64,000 nucleotides of DNA from Symbiobacterium terraclitae. Lineage in GTDB: Bacteria > Bacillota > Sulfobacillia > Symbiobacteriales > Symbiobacteriaceae. Each line of letters starts with the position of its first letter. Positions within the stretch are counted from its first letter, which is position 1. This document shows positions 45,234 to 53,763 of the stretch, one piece after another. Under the pieces are notes generated by a model. The model made no database searches, had not been told where the DNA came from, and was given only the letters and a program-made list of their open reading frames with translations. The DNA is taken from positions 1-64,000 of the forward strand of contig NZ_JAGGLG010000001.1 of assembly GCF_017874315.1 (NCBI RefSeq), given 5' to 3'. A program made the translations under genes and the position numbers.

Positions 45234-45638
45234 ATGAGTGACCTTCGTTCCCGAGTTGCGTACCTGCACGGTCTCGCGGAGGGGCTCGACCTGAACACCG
45301 GAACCGTCGAGGGCCGGGTGCTCGCAGGGGTGCTGGACGTCCTCGACGACCTGGCGGAGGAGGTCGGCGCCCTGAGCGATCTGCACGGCGAGCTGGCCGA
45401 CTACGTGGGCGAGATGGACGACGACCTCTCCGCCGTCGAGGAAGAGGTCTACACCGAACCGGAGATCATCTTCATCCCCGACGAGGCGCAGATCGAGGAG
45501 GACGGCGTCTCCCTCGTCTGCTGCCCGAACTGCGGGCAGACCGTGAGCGCAGCAGCCGGGCGGATGTCCGCCGCGGAGGAGGAGGTGACCTGCCCGGTCT
45601 GCGGCTGCACGATGGACGCGGACGAGATCATGGAATAG
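45234..45638 (+). CDS. CD1247-like domain protein with a zinc ribbon
   Basis: 134 aa, acidic. The N-terminal helix pair (RSRVAYLHGLAEGLDLN ... VLDVLDDLAEEVGALSDLHGEL) matches the CD1247 N-terminal domain found in sporulating Clostridia between efp and spoIIIAA. The C-terminus has two CxxC pairs (CPNC, CPVC) of a zinc ribbon. Role unknown, but position next to the spoIIIA operon suggests a sporulation link. AAGGAGG precedes ATG 45234. Confidence 0.75.
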   Translation: MSDLRSRVAYLHGLAEGLDLNTGTVEGRVLAGVLDVLDDLAEEVGALSDLHGELADYVGEMDDDLSAVEEEVYTEPEIIFIPDEAQIEEDGVSLVCCPNCGQTVSAAAGRMSAAEEEVTCPVCGCTMDADEIME

Positions 45639-45654
45639 GGCTGCCGAACCGGAG

Positions 45655-45692
45655 CGAGGCGGGCTGCAGGGCCCGCCTCGTTCTGTCATCTT
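45655..45692 (+). terminator. Terminator upstream of the spoIIIA operon
   Basis: CGAGGCGGGC at 45655-45664 pairs perfectly with 45671-45680 across a 6-nt loop; TTCTGTCATCTT follows. It isolates the spoIIIA operon from efp transcription. Confidence 0.8.
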
Positions 45693-45707
45693 CCCCCGGT
45701 CTGGTTC

Positions 45708-45736
45708 TCATAACGCGGGACAGGCTGGCATAGCAT
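45708..45736 (+). promoter_or_regulatory. Candidate SigE promoter of the spoIIIA operon
   Basis: ATA at 45710-45712 (in TCATAA), 16 bp, then CATAGCAT at 45729-45736 resembles the SigE consensus ATA-N16-18-CATACANT. spoIIIA is a SigE operon in Bacillus. The start codon of spoIIIAA is 26 bp downstream. Confidence 0.5.
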
Positions 45737-45761
45737 CTCAGCAGGAAGGGGAGGACGAGCG

Positions 45762-46724
45762 ATGCTGCCGGAGGGGTTCGAGCGGGAGATCGCGCCGGTT
45801 CTGGCGCCCCGCCTGGCCGAGCTGGTGCGCAGGGCGGCTTTGGCCCTGCCGGGGCCGCTGGAGGAGATCCGGGTGCGGGAGGGCCGGCCGCTGCAGCTGG
45901 TCTACCCCGGCGGCGACGCCTTCATCGCCCCGGACGGCCGGCTGACCCCGGACCCCGACCGGGCGGAGCGGGCCAGCCGCGACGACCTGCAGCGCACCTT
46001 TCAGCTGATGGCCAGGGGATCCGTGTACGCCTGGGAGGAGGAGGTGCGGGGCGGCTTCCTCACGCTGGAGGGCGGCCACCGGGTGGGGCTCTGCGGCCGG
46101 GCCGTGACGGAGGGCGGGCGGATCCGCACCCTGAAGCCGGTGGCCAGCCTCAACATCCGCATCGCCCGGGAGGTGCCGGGCGCAGCAGACGCCCTCCTGC
46201 CGCAGCTCGTACGGGGAGGGCGCTTCCTTTCCACCCTGCTGATCTCGCCGCCCCAGGCCGGCAAGACCACGATGCTGCGGGACCTGGTGCGCCAGCTCTC
46301 CACCGGCGTCCCCCGGCTGCGCCTGCCGGGCCTGAAGGTGGGCCTGGTGGACGAGCGCTCCGAGGTGGCCGGCTGTTACCTCGGGGTACCGCAGAGGGAC
46401 GTCGGGCCCCGCACGGACGTGCTGGACGGCTGCCCGAAGGCGGAAGGGCTGATGCTCGTGATCCGGTCGCTCTCGCCGCAGGTGGTGGCAGCCGACGAGG
46501 TGGGCAGGCCCGAGGACGCCCAGGCGCTCATGGAGGCGCTCCACGCCGGGGTGGCGGTGCTGGCGACGGCCCACGGCTCGTGCCTGGCCGATGTCCGCCG
46601 GCGGCCGGCGATGGCCGAGCTCCTCAGGGCCGGGGCCTTCGAGCGTGCGGTGCTGCTGGGGCGCAGCCGGGGTCCGGGGACCGTGGAGGCGGTGACAGAC
46701 CTCACCCGGGAGGGAGCCGCATGA
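45762..46724 (+). CDS. spoIIIAA: Stage III sporulation protein AA (ATPase)
   Basis: 320 aa, secretion-type ATPase of the mother-cell SpoIIIA complex, the feeding-tube apparatus that joins SpoIIQ across the engulfed forespore membranes. Walker A is LLISPPQAGKTTMLRD, Walker B region LMLVIRSLSPQVVAADEVG, and VDERSEVAGCYLGVPQ is a SpoIIIAA hallmark. First of eight genes in canonical order. ATG 45762 follows AGGAAGGGGAGG. Confidence 0.95.
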   Translation: MLPEGFEREIAPVLAPRLAELVRRAALALPGPLEEIRVREGRPLQLVYPGGDAFIAPDGRLTPDPDRAERASRDDLQRTFQLMARGSVYAWEEEVRGGFLTLEGGHRVGLCGRAVTEGGRIRTLKPVASLNIRIAREVPGAADALLPQLVRGGRFLSTLLISPPQAGKTTMLRDLVRQLSTGVPRLRLPGLKVGLVDERSEVAGCYLGVPQRDVGPRTDVLDGCPKAEGLMLVIRSLSPQVVAADEVGRPEDAQALMEALHAGVAVLATAHGSCLADVRRRPAMAELLRAGAFERAVLLGRSRGPGTVEAVTDLTREGAA

Positions 46725-47242
46725 CGCTGCAGCTGATCGGGGCCCTGCTGACGGTGCTGGTGCCCAGCTGGATCGGGTTTCAGATCGCCGCCCGCTACGC
46801 ACGGCGGCCGGCGGAGCTGAGGGCCGCGCAGAACGGGCTGGCGGTCCTGGTCACGGAGGTGGAGTACGGCGCCACGCCGCTGCCCGACGCGCTCCGGAGC
46901 GCGGCGCGGGCCGCAGGGGCGACGGTGGGCGCCATGTTGGTGGACGCGGCCCACCGGTTGGAGGAGGGCGGCGGCGTCACGCCGGGCGAGGCGCTGACGG
47001 CCGCGGTGGCGGCGCACCGGGACGCCACCTGCCTCACGCCAGCCGACCTGGAGATCCTGCTGGCCCTGGCGCCGGTGCTGGGAGCGTCGGACCGCCGCGA
47101 CCAGGTCCGCCACCTCCGGCTGGCCATGGACAGGCTGGCCGCCGCCGAGGCGGTGGCGGCCGATGAGCGGCGCCGCTACGAGCGGATGTACCGGTACGTG
47201 GGTGTGCTCTCGGGCCTGGCCCTGGTGCTGATACTGATCTAG
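46721..47242 (+). CDS. spoIIIAB: Stage III sporulation protein AB
   Basis: 173 aa. N-terminal and C-terminal membrane segments (LIGALLTVLVPSWIGFQIA and VGVLSGLALVLILI) enclose a soluble helical region with RAAQNGLAVLVTEVEYGATPLPDAL, typical of SpoIIIAB, a GspF-like platform protein of the complex. ATGA overlap with spoIIIAA. Confidence 0.92.
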   Translation: MTLQLIGALLTVLVPSWIGFQIAARYARRPAELRAAQNGLAVLVTEVEYGATPLPDALRSAARAAGATVGAMLVDAAHRLEEGGGVTPGEALTAAVAAHRDATCLTPADLEILLALAPVLGASDRRDQVRHLRLAMDRLAAAEAVAADERRRYERMYRYVGVLSGLALVLILI

Positions 47243-47259
47243 GTTGGAGGGTGAGCCTG

Positions 47260-47457
47260 GTGGACGTGCAGCTCCTGTTCCGCATCGCCGGGGTCGGCAT
47301 CATCGTGGCGGTCATGGCCACCGTGCTGAAGCAGGCCGGCAAGGACGAGCAGGGCCAGATGGTCACGCTGGTCGGGGTTCTCGTGGTTCTGATGATGGTG
47401 GTCTCCCTGCTGGGCAAGTTCTTCAACCTGGTGAAGACCACCTTCGGCATGTACTGA
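47260..47457 (+). CDS. spoIIIAC: Stage III sporulation protein AC
   Basis: 65 aa, two membrane helices (LLFRIAGVGIIVAVMATVLK and MVTLVGVLVVLMMVVSLL). KQAGKDEQGQ between them is the SpoIIIAC signature. GTG 47260 is chosen because GGAGG lies 9 nt upstream; the earlier GTG 47251 directly abuts that site and cannot use it. Membrane part of the SpoIIIA channel. Confidence 0.92.
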   Translation: MDVQLLFRIAGVGIIVAVMATVLKQAGKDEQGQMVTLVGVLVVLMMVVSLLGKFFNLVKTTFGMY

Positions 47458-47498
47458 GCGGCGGGCTCCGAGTTCGGACCGCACGGGAGGAACGGCCT

Positions 47499-47900
47499 GT
47501 GGAGATTGTGAAGATCGTCGGCCTGGGCCTCTTGGCCGGGATGCTGATCAGCCTGCTCAGGCAGCAGAAGCCGGAGATCGCGATGCAGCTCTCCATCGCG
47601 GCAGGCGTCATGCTCTTCGTGCTGATGATGGCCCGGGTGCTGCGGGTGGTGGAGGTCATGCAGACCCTCGCCTCCCGTGCGTCGCTGGACCAGGCGCACA
47701 TGGACACGGTGCTCAAGATCATCGGCATCGCCTACGTGGCCGACTTCGGCGCCCAGGTGCTGCAGGACGCCGGGGAGCGGGCGGTGGCCACCAAGGTCGA
47801 GATGGCGGGCAAGATCATCATCATGCTGCTGGCCATCCCCATCGTCCTCGCCGTGCTGGATGCCATCCTGAACCTGCTGGGCCAGGGGTGGGGGCCGTGA
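47499..47900 (+). CDS. spoIIIAD: Stage III sporulation protein AD
   Basis: 133 aa, four membrane helices. VEIVKIVGLGLLAGMLISLL at the start, KPEIAMQLSIAAG, and KIIGIAYVADFGAQVLQDAGE are SpoIIIAD hallmarks. GTG start with GGGAGG. Its stop overlaps the GTG of spoIIIAE. Confidence 0.94.
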   Translation: MEIVKIVGLGLLAGMLISLLRQQKPEIAMQLSIAAGVMLFVLMMARVLRVVEVMQTLASRASLDQAHMDTVLKIIGIAYVADFGAQVLQDAGERAVATKVEMAGKIIIMLLAIPIVLAVLDAILNLLGQGWGP

Positions 47901-49114
47901 GGCGGCTCAGGGCGTGGCTGGGTGCGCTGCTCCTCACCTGGGCGCTGGCGCTTGCGCCGCCGCCGGCACTGGCCGATCCGGCCGGAGCTGGTCCCGGCGG
48001 GGCCGCAGCGGCAGGCGCCGCAGGACCGCTGCTGCGGGAGCAGGCGGCCGCCCTGGACACCAGCGCCATCGAGCGCTTCCTGGAAGAGGTGAACCGCACG
48101 TGGGAGGGGTACGGGCCCCAGATCAGCCTGGCCGACTTCCTGCGGTTCTACCAGGGCGACGTGTCGGAGGCCCTCTCGGCCCGGGCCATCCTGCAGGGGC
48201 TGCTCCGCTACCTGGTGAGGGAGATCCTCGCCAACGCCGACCTGCTGCTCAAGCTGGTGGTCCTGGCGATCGTGGCGGCGATCATGGGGCAGCTGCAGAG
48301 CGCCTTCGAGGCCGACTCCGCGGGCAAGGCGGCTTACTGGGTGATCTACCTCGTGCTGGTGGGCCTCGCCGTGACGGGTTTCGGGCTGGCGGTGGCCACG
48401 GCCCGGCAGGTGATGGAGAGCCTGAACAACTTCATGCTGGCGATCCTGCCCACGCTGCTGACGGTGCTGATCGCCATGGGAGGGGCGGCGACCGCCGCCA
48501 TCTTCCAGCCGCTGATGGTGACGATGCTCAGCCTCATGAGCAGCATCATGGTGACGGTGGTCTTCCCCCTGGCGTTCCTGGCGGCGGTGGTGGACATCGT
48601 CTCCGGCCTGCACGAGCAGTACCGGCTGTCGAACCTGGCCGGCCTGCTCCGCCAGGGGGCCACGGTGGCGCTGGGACTCGTCGGCACCGTCTTCCTGGGC
48701 ACCGTCGCGGTGAAGGGGGCGGCCGGGGCCGTGGCGGACGGGCTGGCCGTCAAGACGGCCAAGTTCGTCACCGGCTCGTTCGTCCCGGTCATCGGCAAGA
48801 CGCTGGCCGACGCCACGGACCTGATCGTCGGCTCCTCCCTGCTGCTGAAGAACGCCCTGGGGATGCTGGGGGCGGCGGCCATCTTCTTCATCGTCTCCTT
48901 CCCGCTGCTCAAGATCCTGAGCATCGCCTGGGTCTACCAGGTCGCCGGCGCCCTGGTGCAGCCGGCGGGCGCGGGGGAGATCGCGCGGATGCTGACCACC
49001 ATGGCCCGCTCACTCCACATGATCTTCGCCGCCGTGGGCATGGTCGCCCTGATGTTCTTCATCTCCATCGTCGTGATCGTCGGGGCGGCGAACGTGACGG
49101 TGATGGTGAGGTGA
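47897..49114 (+). CDS. spoIIIAE: Stage III sporulation protein AE
   Basis: 405 aa. An N-terminal signal-like segment (LGALLLTWALALAPPPALAD) precedes a soluble stretch and seven to eight membrane helices. Marks: LLLKLVVLAIVAAIMGQLQ, NNFMLAILPTLLTVLIAMGG and FVTGSFVPVIGKTLADATD. Core membrane component of the complex. GTGA overlap with spoIIIAD. Confidence 0.94.
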   Translation: MRRLRAWLGALLLTWALALAPPPALADPAGAGPGGAAAAGAAGPLLREQAAALDTSAIERFLEEVNRTWEGYGPQISLADFLRFYQGDVSEALSARAILQGLLRYLVREILANADLLLKLVVLAIVAAIMGQLQSAFEADSAGKAAYWVIYLVLVGLAVTGFGLAVATARQVMESLNNFMLAILPTLLTVLIAMGGAATAAIFQPLMVTMLSLMSSIMVTVVFPLAFLAAVVDIVSGLHEQYRLSNLAGLLRQGATVALGLVGTVFLGTVAVKGAAGAVADGLAVKTAKFVTGSFVPVIGKTLADATDLIVGSSLLLKNALGMLGAAAIFFIVSFPLLKILSIAWVYQVAGALVQPAGAGEIARMLTTMARSLHMIFAAVGMVALMFFISIVVIVGAANVTVMVR

Positions 49115-49118
49115 GGCC

Positions 49119-49772
49119 GTGGCGGCGCTGATCGGTTGGGTGCGCAGCCTTGTGGTGCTGGTGGTGCTGGCGTCCCTCTTGGAGATGCTCCTGCCCACCG
49201 GCGGGATGAAGCGCTTCGTCCGGCTGTCGATGGGGCTCCTGATCCTGTTGGGCGTGGTGCGGCCTCTGGTGTCGCTGCTGGGCGGACAGGCCGCCTTCGA
49301 CCCCTACCTCTTGCAGGAGCCGGCCGGGCGGCTGCCCAGCATCGACGAGATCATGGTGGAGGCCAACCGCTTCCAGGCCCGGAGCCAGGCGCTTCTCCTG
49401 GAGGAGGTCCGGGGCCGGCTGGCCCGTCAGGCGGAGACGGCAGCCCTGGCCGTCGAGGGGGTGGCCGGGGCGGACGTGGCGCTGGAGCTGGGCGGGGGTC
49501 CGGCGCTGGAGACGGTGCACGTGGAGAAGGTGTCGGTGACGTTGCTGCTGGGCTCCCGCTTCGGCCAGGTGCGGCCCGTGGAGCCGGTGCGGATCGGCGG
49601 TGCCGGCGGCCAGGCGGAGGAGGCCCGTGGTGGGACCACGGTCCGGGCGCCGCTCCCGGAGGAGGCGCCCATCGCTGAGGCGGTGCGGCAGCAGGTGGCG
49701 GAGCAGTTGGGGATCGGGGATCCGAACGCGGTTGCGGTGTGGATTGCGGGTACGGCAAGGCCGGGGAGGTAG
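49119..49772 (+). CDS. spoIIIAF: Stage III sporulation protein AF
   Basis: 217 aa. Two N-terminal membrane helices (WVRSLVVLVVLASLLEMLLP and LSMGLLILLGVVRPLVSLLG) then a soluble ring-building-motif-like domain facing the intermembrane space. It starts 5 nt after spoIIIAE with a GTG. C-terminal QVAEQLGIGDPNAVAVWI resembles the ring-building strand pattern of SpoIIIAG. Confidence 0.9.
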   Translation: MAALIGWVRSLVVLVVLASLLEMLLPTGGMKRFVRLSMGLLILLGVVRPLVSLLGGQAAFDPYLLQEPAGRLPSIDEIMVEANRFQARSQALLLEEVRGRLARQAETAALAVEGVAGADVALELGGGPALETVHVEKVSVTLLLGSRFGQVRPVEPVRIGGAGGQAEEARGGTTVRAPLPEEAPIAEAVRQQVAEQLGIGDPNAVAVWIAGTARPGR

Positions 49773-49776
49773 TGAG

Positions 49777-50409
49777 ATGGGGGAGCTGAGAACGCCGCAG
49801 GGGCAGGGCCCCGGCGGGCCGCTGGGGTGGCTCGGGCTGGGGCTGACGAAGGAGCAGGCGAAGGTGATCCCGCTGGTGGCGGTGCTGCTGTTCATCGGCA
49901 TCCTGCTGATCCAGTCGGACGAGCTCTTCGGCGTGGACAGCGGGGGCGGTCCCGCCGAGCCCGCCCCGAACGCGACGATGGTGAGCGCCGGCGAGGAGGA
50001 CGAGCTGACCCGGCTGGAGCGGCAGAAGGCGGCGGAGCTGGAGCGCATGCTCGGGCAGATCCAGGGTGCGGGACGGGTGCGGGTGATGCTGACCCTGGCC
50101 GCAGGCCCCGCCATCGAGGTGGTGAAGAACACCACCGTCGACCAGTCGACGACCACCGAGCAGGCGGCCGACAGCTCCACCCGGCGGACGGAGTCGACCA
50201 ACACGCGGGAGGACCACGTCTTTACGCGCAGCGGCTCCTCCGAGCAGCCGGTGGTGGCCAGGACCAGCGCGCCGGAGATCGCCGGGGTGCTGATCGTGGC
50301 CGAGGGGGCCAGGGACGTGCGCATCAAGGCCCGGCTGCTGGACGCGGCGGCCGTGGCCCTGAACATTCCCGCGAACCGGATCGAGGTGGTGCCGGCAGAT
50401 GGGGGGTAG
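49777..50409 (+). CDS. spoIIIAG: Stage III sporulation protein AG
   Basis: 210 aa. One membrane helix (VIPLVAVLLFIGILLIQS) and a soluble domain with LERMLGQIQGAGRVRVMLTL, IKARLLDAAAVALNIPANRI, the ring-building motif that forms the large SpoIIIAG channel ring. A long Ser/Thr-rich strand insert (about 110-160, TTTEQAADSSTRRTEST) matches the beta-insertion of the family. AG/AH partly abut: AH begins 5 nt after this stop. Confidence 0.94.
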   Translation: MGELRTPQGQGPGGPLGWLGLGLTKEQAKVIPLVAVLLFIGILLIQSDELFGVDSGGGPAEPAPNATMVSAGEEDELTRLERQKAAELERMLGQIQGAGRVRVMLTLAAGPAIEVVKNTTVDQSTTTEQAADSSTRRTESTNTREDHVFTRSGSSEQPVVARTSAPEIAGVLIVAEGARDVRIKARLLDAAAVALNIPANRIEVVPADGG

Positions 50410-50413
50410 TGCG

Positions 50414-51034
50414 GTGTTCGTGGTGAAGCGGGGACCGGACCTGCTCCGGTTCCTGGTGTTCCTGGTGGTGGTGGCCTCGCTGGTCTGGTACGTGGTGGGA
50501 CGGTTCGGGGAGTGGCGGGCGGCGGAGGGAGCACCGCCCCCGGGTTCGTCGCCGGGCACCGCCCTGGTGGATGGGGAGAGGCCCCAGGCGGAGCCTGCGG
50601 CGGCGGGTGACCGCCGGATCGGCGCACCGGCGCCGGAGGGCCCCGGGGAGGCCGAGCCCGCCGCGGCGCAGACCGGCGAGGGGAGCGACTACTTCGCCGA
50701 GTTCCGGATCGAGCGGGAGCGGACGCGGGGGGCGCTGGGCGACCGGCTGAAGGAGATCATGGCCTCGCCCGGCGCCGCCGAGGAGGTGAAGGCGGCGGCT
50801 GCCGCCCAGTACCTTGAGCTCGGGCAGCGGGCGGCCCTGGAGAGCCAGGCCGAGGCCATGGTGAAGGCCCGGGGGTTCAGCGACGTGGTGGTGCACCTCT
50901 CGCAGGGCTCGGCCCAGGTGGTGGTGAAGGCCGCCAGCCTGACGCAGCAGGAGGTGGCGCAGGTGATCGACACGGTCTCGCGCATCACCGGGGTGCGGGC
51001 GACGGCGATCACGGTGATGGCGAGGGCGCAATAA
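50414..51034 (+). CDS. spoIIIAH: Stage III sporulation protein AH
   Basis: 206 aa. One membrane helix (LLRFLVFLVVVASLVWYVVG), an Ala/Pro/Glu-rich linker, and a YscJ/ring-type C-terminal domain (YFAEFRIERERTRGALGDRL, MVKARGFSDVVVHLSQG). SpoIIIAH binds SpoIIQ of the forespore across the gap. GTG 50414 gives a usual N-terminus and has GGGGGG about 8 nt upstream; ATG 50399 lacks a ribosome site. Confidence 0.93.
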   Translation: MFVVKRGPDLLRFLVFLVVVASLVWYVVGRFGEWRAAEGAPPPGSSPGTALVDGERPQAEPAAAGDRRIGAPAPEGPGEAEPAAAQTGEGSDYFAEFRIERERTRGALGDRLKEIMASPGAAEEVKAAAAAQYLELGQRAALESQAEAMVKARGFSDVVVHLSQGSAQVVVKAASLTQQEVAQVIDTVSRITGVRATAITVMARAQ

Positions 51035-51121
51035 CAGGTCCGGACGGGACGGAGGGAAACCTGCGGGCGTGGCGAAAGCAGGAAGCGCAGCCCCATCGCG
51101 GCATGGAGACGGAGGTAGAGG

Positions 51122-51883
51122 ATGAGCGGCGAGTTCCTGCAACGGTTGCTCCAGCGGCTCCGCCAGGAGCCCGCGGTGCTGGATGTTCGGGTGGCCGGGG
51201 AGCCGGCCGGCTCCGGGGAGGCGGACAGGGTGGACCTGCACGTCTCCGCCGGGCCGGGCCTCGCTCCCGGCCTCCCCGCGTGGACGAGGACGCTTCCGGG
51301 GTGCGTGTACAGCGGGAGCGAGCCCCACGGCTGGACCCTGATCAGCGGCGACGGGGTGGAGTGGCGGCTCCACCTGCAGCCGGCCGGGGCTGCGTCCGGC
51401 CTCGCCGACGGCCGCCTTCACCCCGCCGGCGACAGCCCCTCTTCCGGTTGGTCGGAGGAGGACCTGCCGGCCCTGGCGGGCGACTTCTGGCGCGACCTGT
51501 ACCGGGCCGCCCGCGCCATCAGGCAGGCGCGGCCGCTGACCGCCCACCGCTGGCTCTTCGCCTGCGGCGGGCGGCTGATCGACCTCTACCGGGCGGCCCT
51601 GGCGCCGGGCAGCGCCGGCCGGGGGTGGGAGGGGGCCGAGGAGGTCCCCGGCCTGCTCTCCGCCCTGGAGCGGGTGCGTTCCGCACTCGGCGCCCCACTG
51701 GACGTGCGGGACCAGCGCAGGGCCGCCCACCGGCTGGCCACAGCTTTCGAGGCGCTGGTGCTGCCGCTCTGCGAGCGGCTGGGCGTGGCCTATCCCATGG
51801 ACCTGCGGAACCTGGCGTTCGCTCAGCTCGACGCCGCGGCGGGCGGAGAGGCGCAACCGGGGAATTCGGACCCTCAGGCATGA
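51122..51883 (+). CDS. Protein of unknown function, weakly nucleotidyltransferase-like
   Basis: 253 aa, soluble. N-terminal half has short strands (LDVRVAGEPAGSGEADRVDLHV) and the second half helices (FWRDLYRAARAIRQARPLTAHRWL, GGRLIDLYRAALAP, HRLATAFEALVLPLCERLG) like the C-terminal helical domain of aminoglycoside nucleotidyltransferase relatives. The GS and DxD catalytic motif of an active nucleotidyltransferase is not seen, so it may be degenerate or unrelated. GGAGG precedes ATG 51122. Follows spoIIIAH by 87 bp; in Bacillus accB-accC lie here. Confidence 0.5.
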   Translation: MSGEFLQRLLQRLRQEPAVLDVRVAGEPAGSGEADRVDLHVSAGPGLAPGLPAWTRTLPGCVYSGSEPHGWTLISGDGVEWRLHLQPAGAASGLADGRLHPAGDSPSSGWSEEDLPALAGDFWRDLYRAARAIRQARPLTAHRWLFACGGRLIDLYRAALAPGSAGRGWEGAEEVPGLLSALERVRSALGAPLDVRDQRRAAHRLATAFEALVLPLCERLGVAYPMDLRNLAFAQLDAAAGGEAQPGNSDPQA

Positions 51884-51887
51884 GGAA

Positions 51888-51915
51888 GGCGGGCTGTTTC
51901 AGCCCGCCTCGTTTG
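51888..51915. terminator. Bidirectional terminator
   Basis: GGCGGGCT at 51888-51895 pairs with AGCCCGCC at 51901-51908; TCGTTTGC follows on plus. The stem overlaps the last codons of the minus-strand deacetylase gene. Confidence 0.7.
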
Positions 51916-53530
51916 CTGCCACCGCCCCGCCGGGCACGGGGGGAAGGGGCACGAAGGTGTAGCCAGCCGCTCTGAGCCTGCGGATGAGCTCAGGCAGGAT
52001 CTCCAGGGTCTGCCGCCGCTCGTGGATGAGGATGACGGCGCCCGGGCGGACCTGGGCCATGACGTTCTCGATGATCTGCGCGGGGTCATCGGCCAGCGCC
52101 CAGTCGCGGGAGTCCACGTTCCACAGTACGGTGGCCAGCCCGTGGGCAGCGGCGGTGCCCAGGACGTGCTCGTCGTACTCGCCGTAGGGCGGCCGGAAGT
52201 ACCGGACGGGCGCACCCGCGGCGACTTCGAGGGCCGCCTTCGACTCGGCGATCTGCGCCACGACCTCCGCCGGTTCAAGGCTGGGCAGGCGGGGGTGCGT
52301 GATGGTGTGCGTGCCGAGCTGGTGGCCCCGGGCGACGACCTCCGCGGCCAGGGGCAGGTGTGCGCTGCCCGAGAGCCAGAAGAACGCGGCCGGCACCTCC
52401 TCTGCGGCCAGTACTGCGAGGAACTCGGCCGTCAGCGCGCTGGGGCCGTCGTCGATGGTCAGCACGACCTCCTTCCCTGCGGCGGGCACGCGGTAGAGCG
52501 GCGCCGCCAGGAGGGAGGCTGCGAGCGCTTGCGGGGTGGGGGCGGGAGCGGGGGCTTGCGCGGGCTCGGCCCCGGGCTGCCCGGGGGCGTCCGCCGCAGG
52601 GGTCCGCGGTGCGTCGGCGGACTGGGTGCGGAGTGCATCCGCAGCCTGGGTACGAGGTACGGCCACGGCCTGGGTCCCGGCAGCCCCGGCCGCCTCCGGC
52701 TGCGCAGTCAGCTGCGGCCCGCTCGTGGGTGTGGCGGGTCCCGCTTCACGCATCTTTGCGGCCATGGGGGAAGCCCCTGTGGCGGAGCCGCCGTTCGGCA
52801 CCCCGGTCGGCGTCCCTGCGGGCGCCTCCATGGAGGCGTGCGCGGCGGGCGGCTTCTCCGCAGCGGCGGACGCACCGACGTGCAGGCCGGCGGTGGGGCC
52901 GGCCGCGGGAGGTGCGTCGGCAGCTGCTTCGGGTGGGTACTTCCCCGCGCTGGGTGGACTGTCTGCATCCAGACCGGACCCGGGGCTGCCGGCACGGCGT
53001 GCGGCGCTGCCGTACACCGCGCCGGGCCGCGCGACGGTGACGGGGCCGGGAACAGGGAATCCCATGGACCCGCCGTCGGGATGCCCGGGTGTGAGCGGGG
53101 CAACCGCCGCCTGCCCGGCGCCGGGCGAACCAGCCCCCGGCAACCCGGGGCCGTGCGGGTCAGCCGACGGCTGCCCGGCTGTTCCGGAACGGGTGTGCGG
53201 CTGATGGGGAGCGACGGTTCCGGTGGCAGTCTGCTCGGCGGCGATTGGCGCGGCCGCCGGCTGTCCCGTCGGGCCGGCTGTGGCTTCCGCCCCGCCGGGG
53301 GTGAACCCATTCTCCGGCTGTCCTTCGACCGCAGGGACCAGTTCGCCGGCCAGGACGGCAGCGACCCGCCCGTCCGGCGGGAAGTCCGGGCGCGAACTGG
53401 CGGCGGCCTCCGGAGAGGCCGTGCGCAGCGCCGGTCCGTTCGCTGCGGTGACCGGCCGGACCGTACCGGCCTGCGCCAGGAGCACGATCACGAGCAGCAC
53501 CTTCGCCGCGCGGGAGACAAGGGAGCCCAT
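51899..53530 (-). CDS. Secreted polysaccharide deacetylase with a long disordered region
   Basis: 543 aa. A signal-like helix (AAKVLLVIVLLAQAGTV) is followed by about 310 residues of Ala/Pro/Gly/Thr-rich low-complexity sequence, including degenerate 8-residue repeats (RTQAADAL, RTQSADAP, RTPAADAP). The NodB domain (about 345-535) has all motifs: VVLTIDDGPSALTAEFL, HQLGTHTITHPRL, YFRPPYGEYD, LWNVDSRDW and VILIHE. It should act on peptidoglycan or another wall glycan, perhaps in the spore cortex given its place after spoIIIA. GTG 53542 is an alternative start. Confidence 0.85.
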   Translation of the reverse strand: MGSLVSRAAKVLLVIVLLAQAGTVRPVTAANGPALRTASPEAAASSRPDFPPDGRVAAVLAGELVPAVEGQPENGFTPGGAEATAGPTGQPAAAPIAAEQTATGTVAPHQPHTRSGTAGQPSADPHGPGLPGAGSPGAGQAAVAPLTPGHPDGGSMGFPVPGPVTVARPGAVYGSAARRAGSPGSGLDADSPPSAGKYPPEAAADAPPAAGPTAGLHVGASAAAEKPPAAHASMEAPAGTPTGVPNGGSATGASPMAAKMREAGPATPTSGPQLTAQPEAAGAAGTQAVAVPRTQAADALRTQSADAPRTPAADAPGQPGAEPAQAPAPAPTPQALAASLLAAPLYRVPAAGKEVVLTIDDGPSALTAEFLAVLAAEEVPAAFFWLSGSAHLPLAAEVVARGHQLGTHTITHPRLPSLEPAEVVAQIAESKAALEVAAGAPVRYFRPPYGEYDEHVLGTAAAHGLATVLWNVDSRDWALADDPAQIIENVMAQVRPGAVILIHERRQTLEILPELIRRLRAAGYTFVPLPPVPGGAVAANEAG

Positions 53531-53725
53531 GCACGCCGCCACCCTTCCTGCCTTGGTAGCCCTTCACCGAGTATAACGGGAAAGCAGGCAGAAAAGTTAC
53601 GCAAGCATGGGCTTTCTGCGGTAGTTTGGACAGGCCGCCCGGCATGACAAACCCTGGCAAACTATGTTACTATGGGCATGCAAGCGGCCATAGGCTCCCG
53701 CAACTGTATTCTCGTGGCAGGATCC

Positions 53726-53734
53726 TGGTATACT
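53726..53734 (+). promoter_or_regulatory. Extended -10 promoter of the asp23 operon
   Basis: TGG-TATACT at 53726-53734 is an extended -10 element with a 5 of 6 match; the -35 region (TTCTCG) is poor, as is allowed for this type. Start codon 30 bp downstream. Confidence 0.5.
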
Positions 53735-53763
53735 ACATAACGTGCGGCGGAGGCGAGGTGCGA

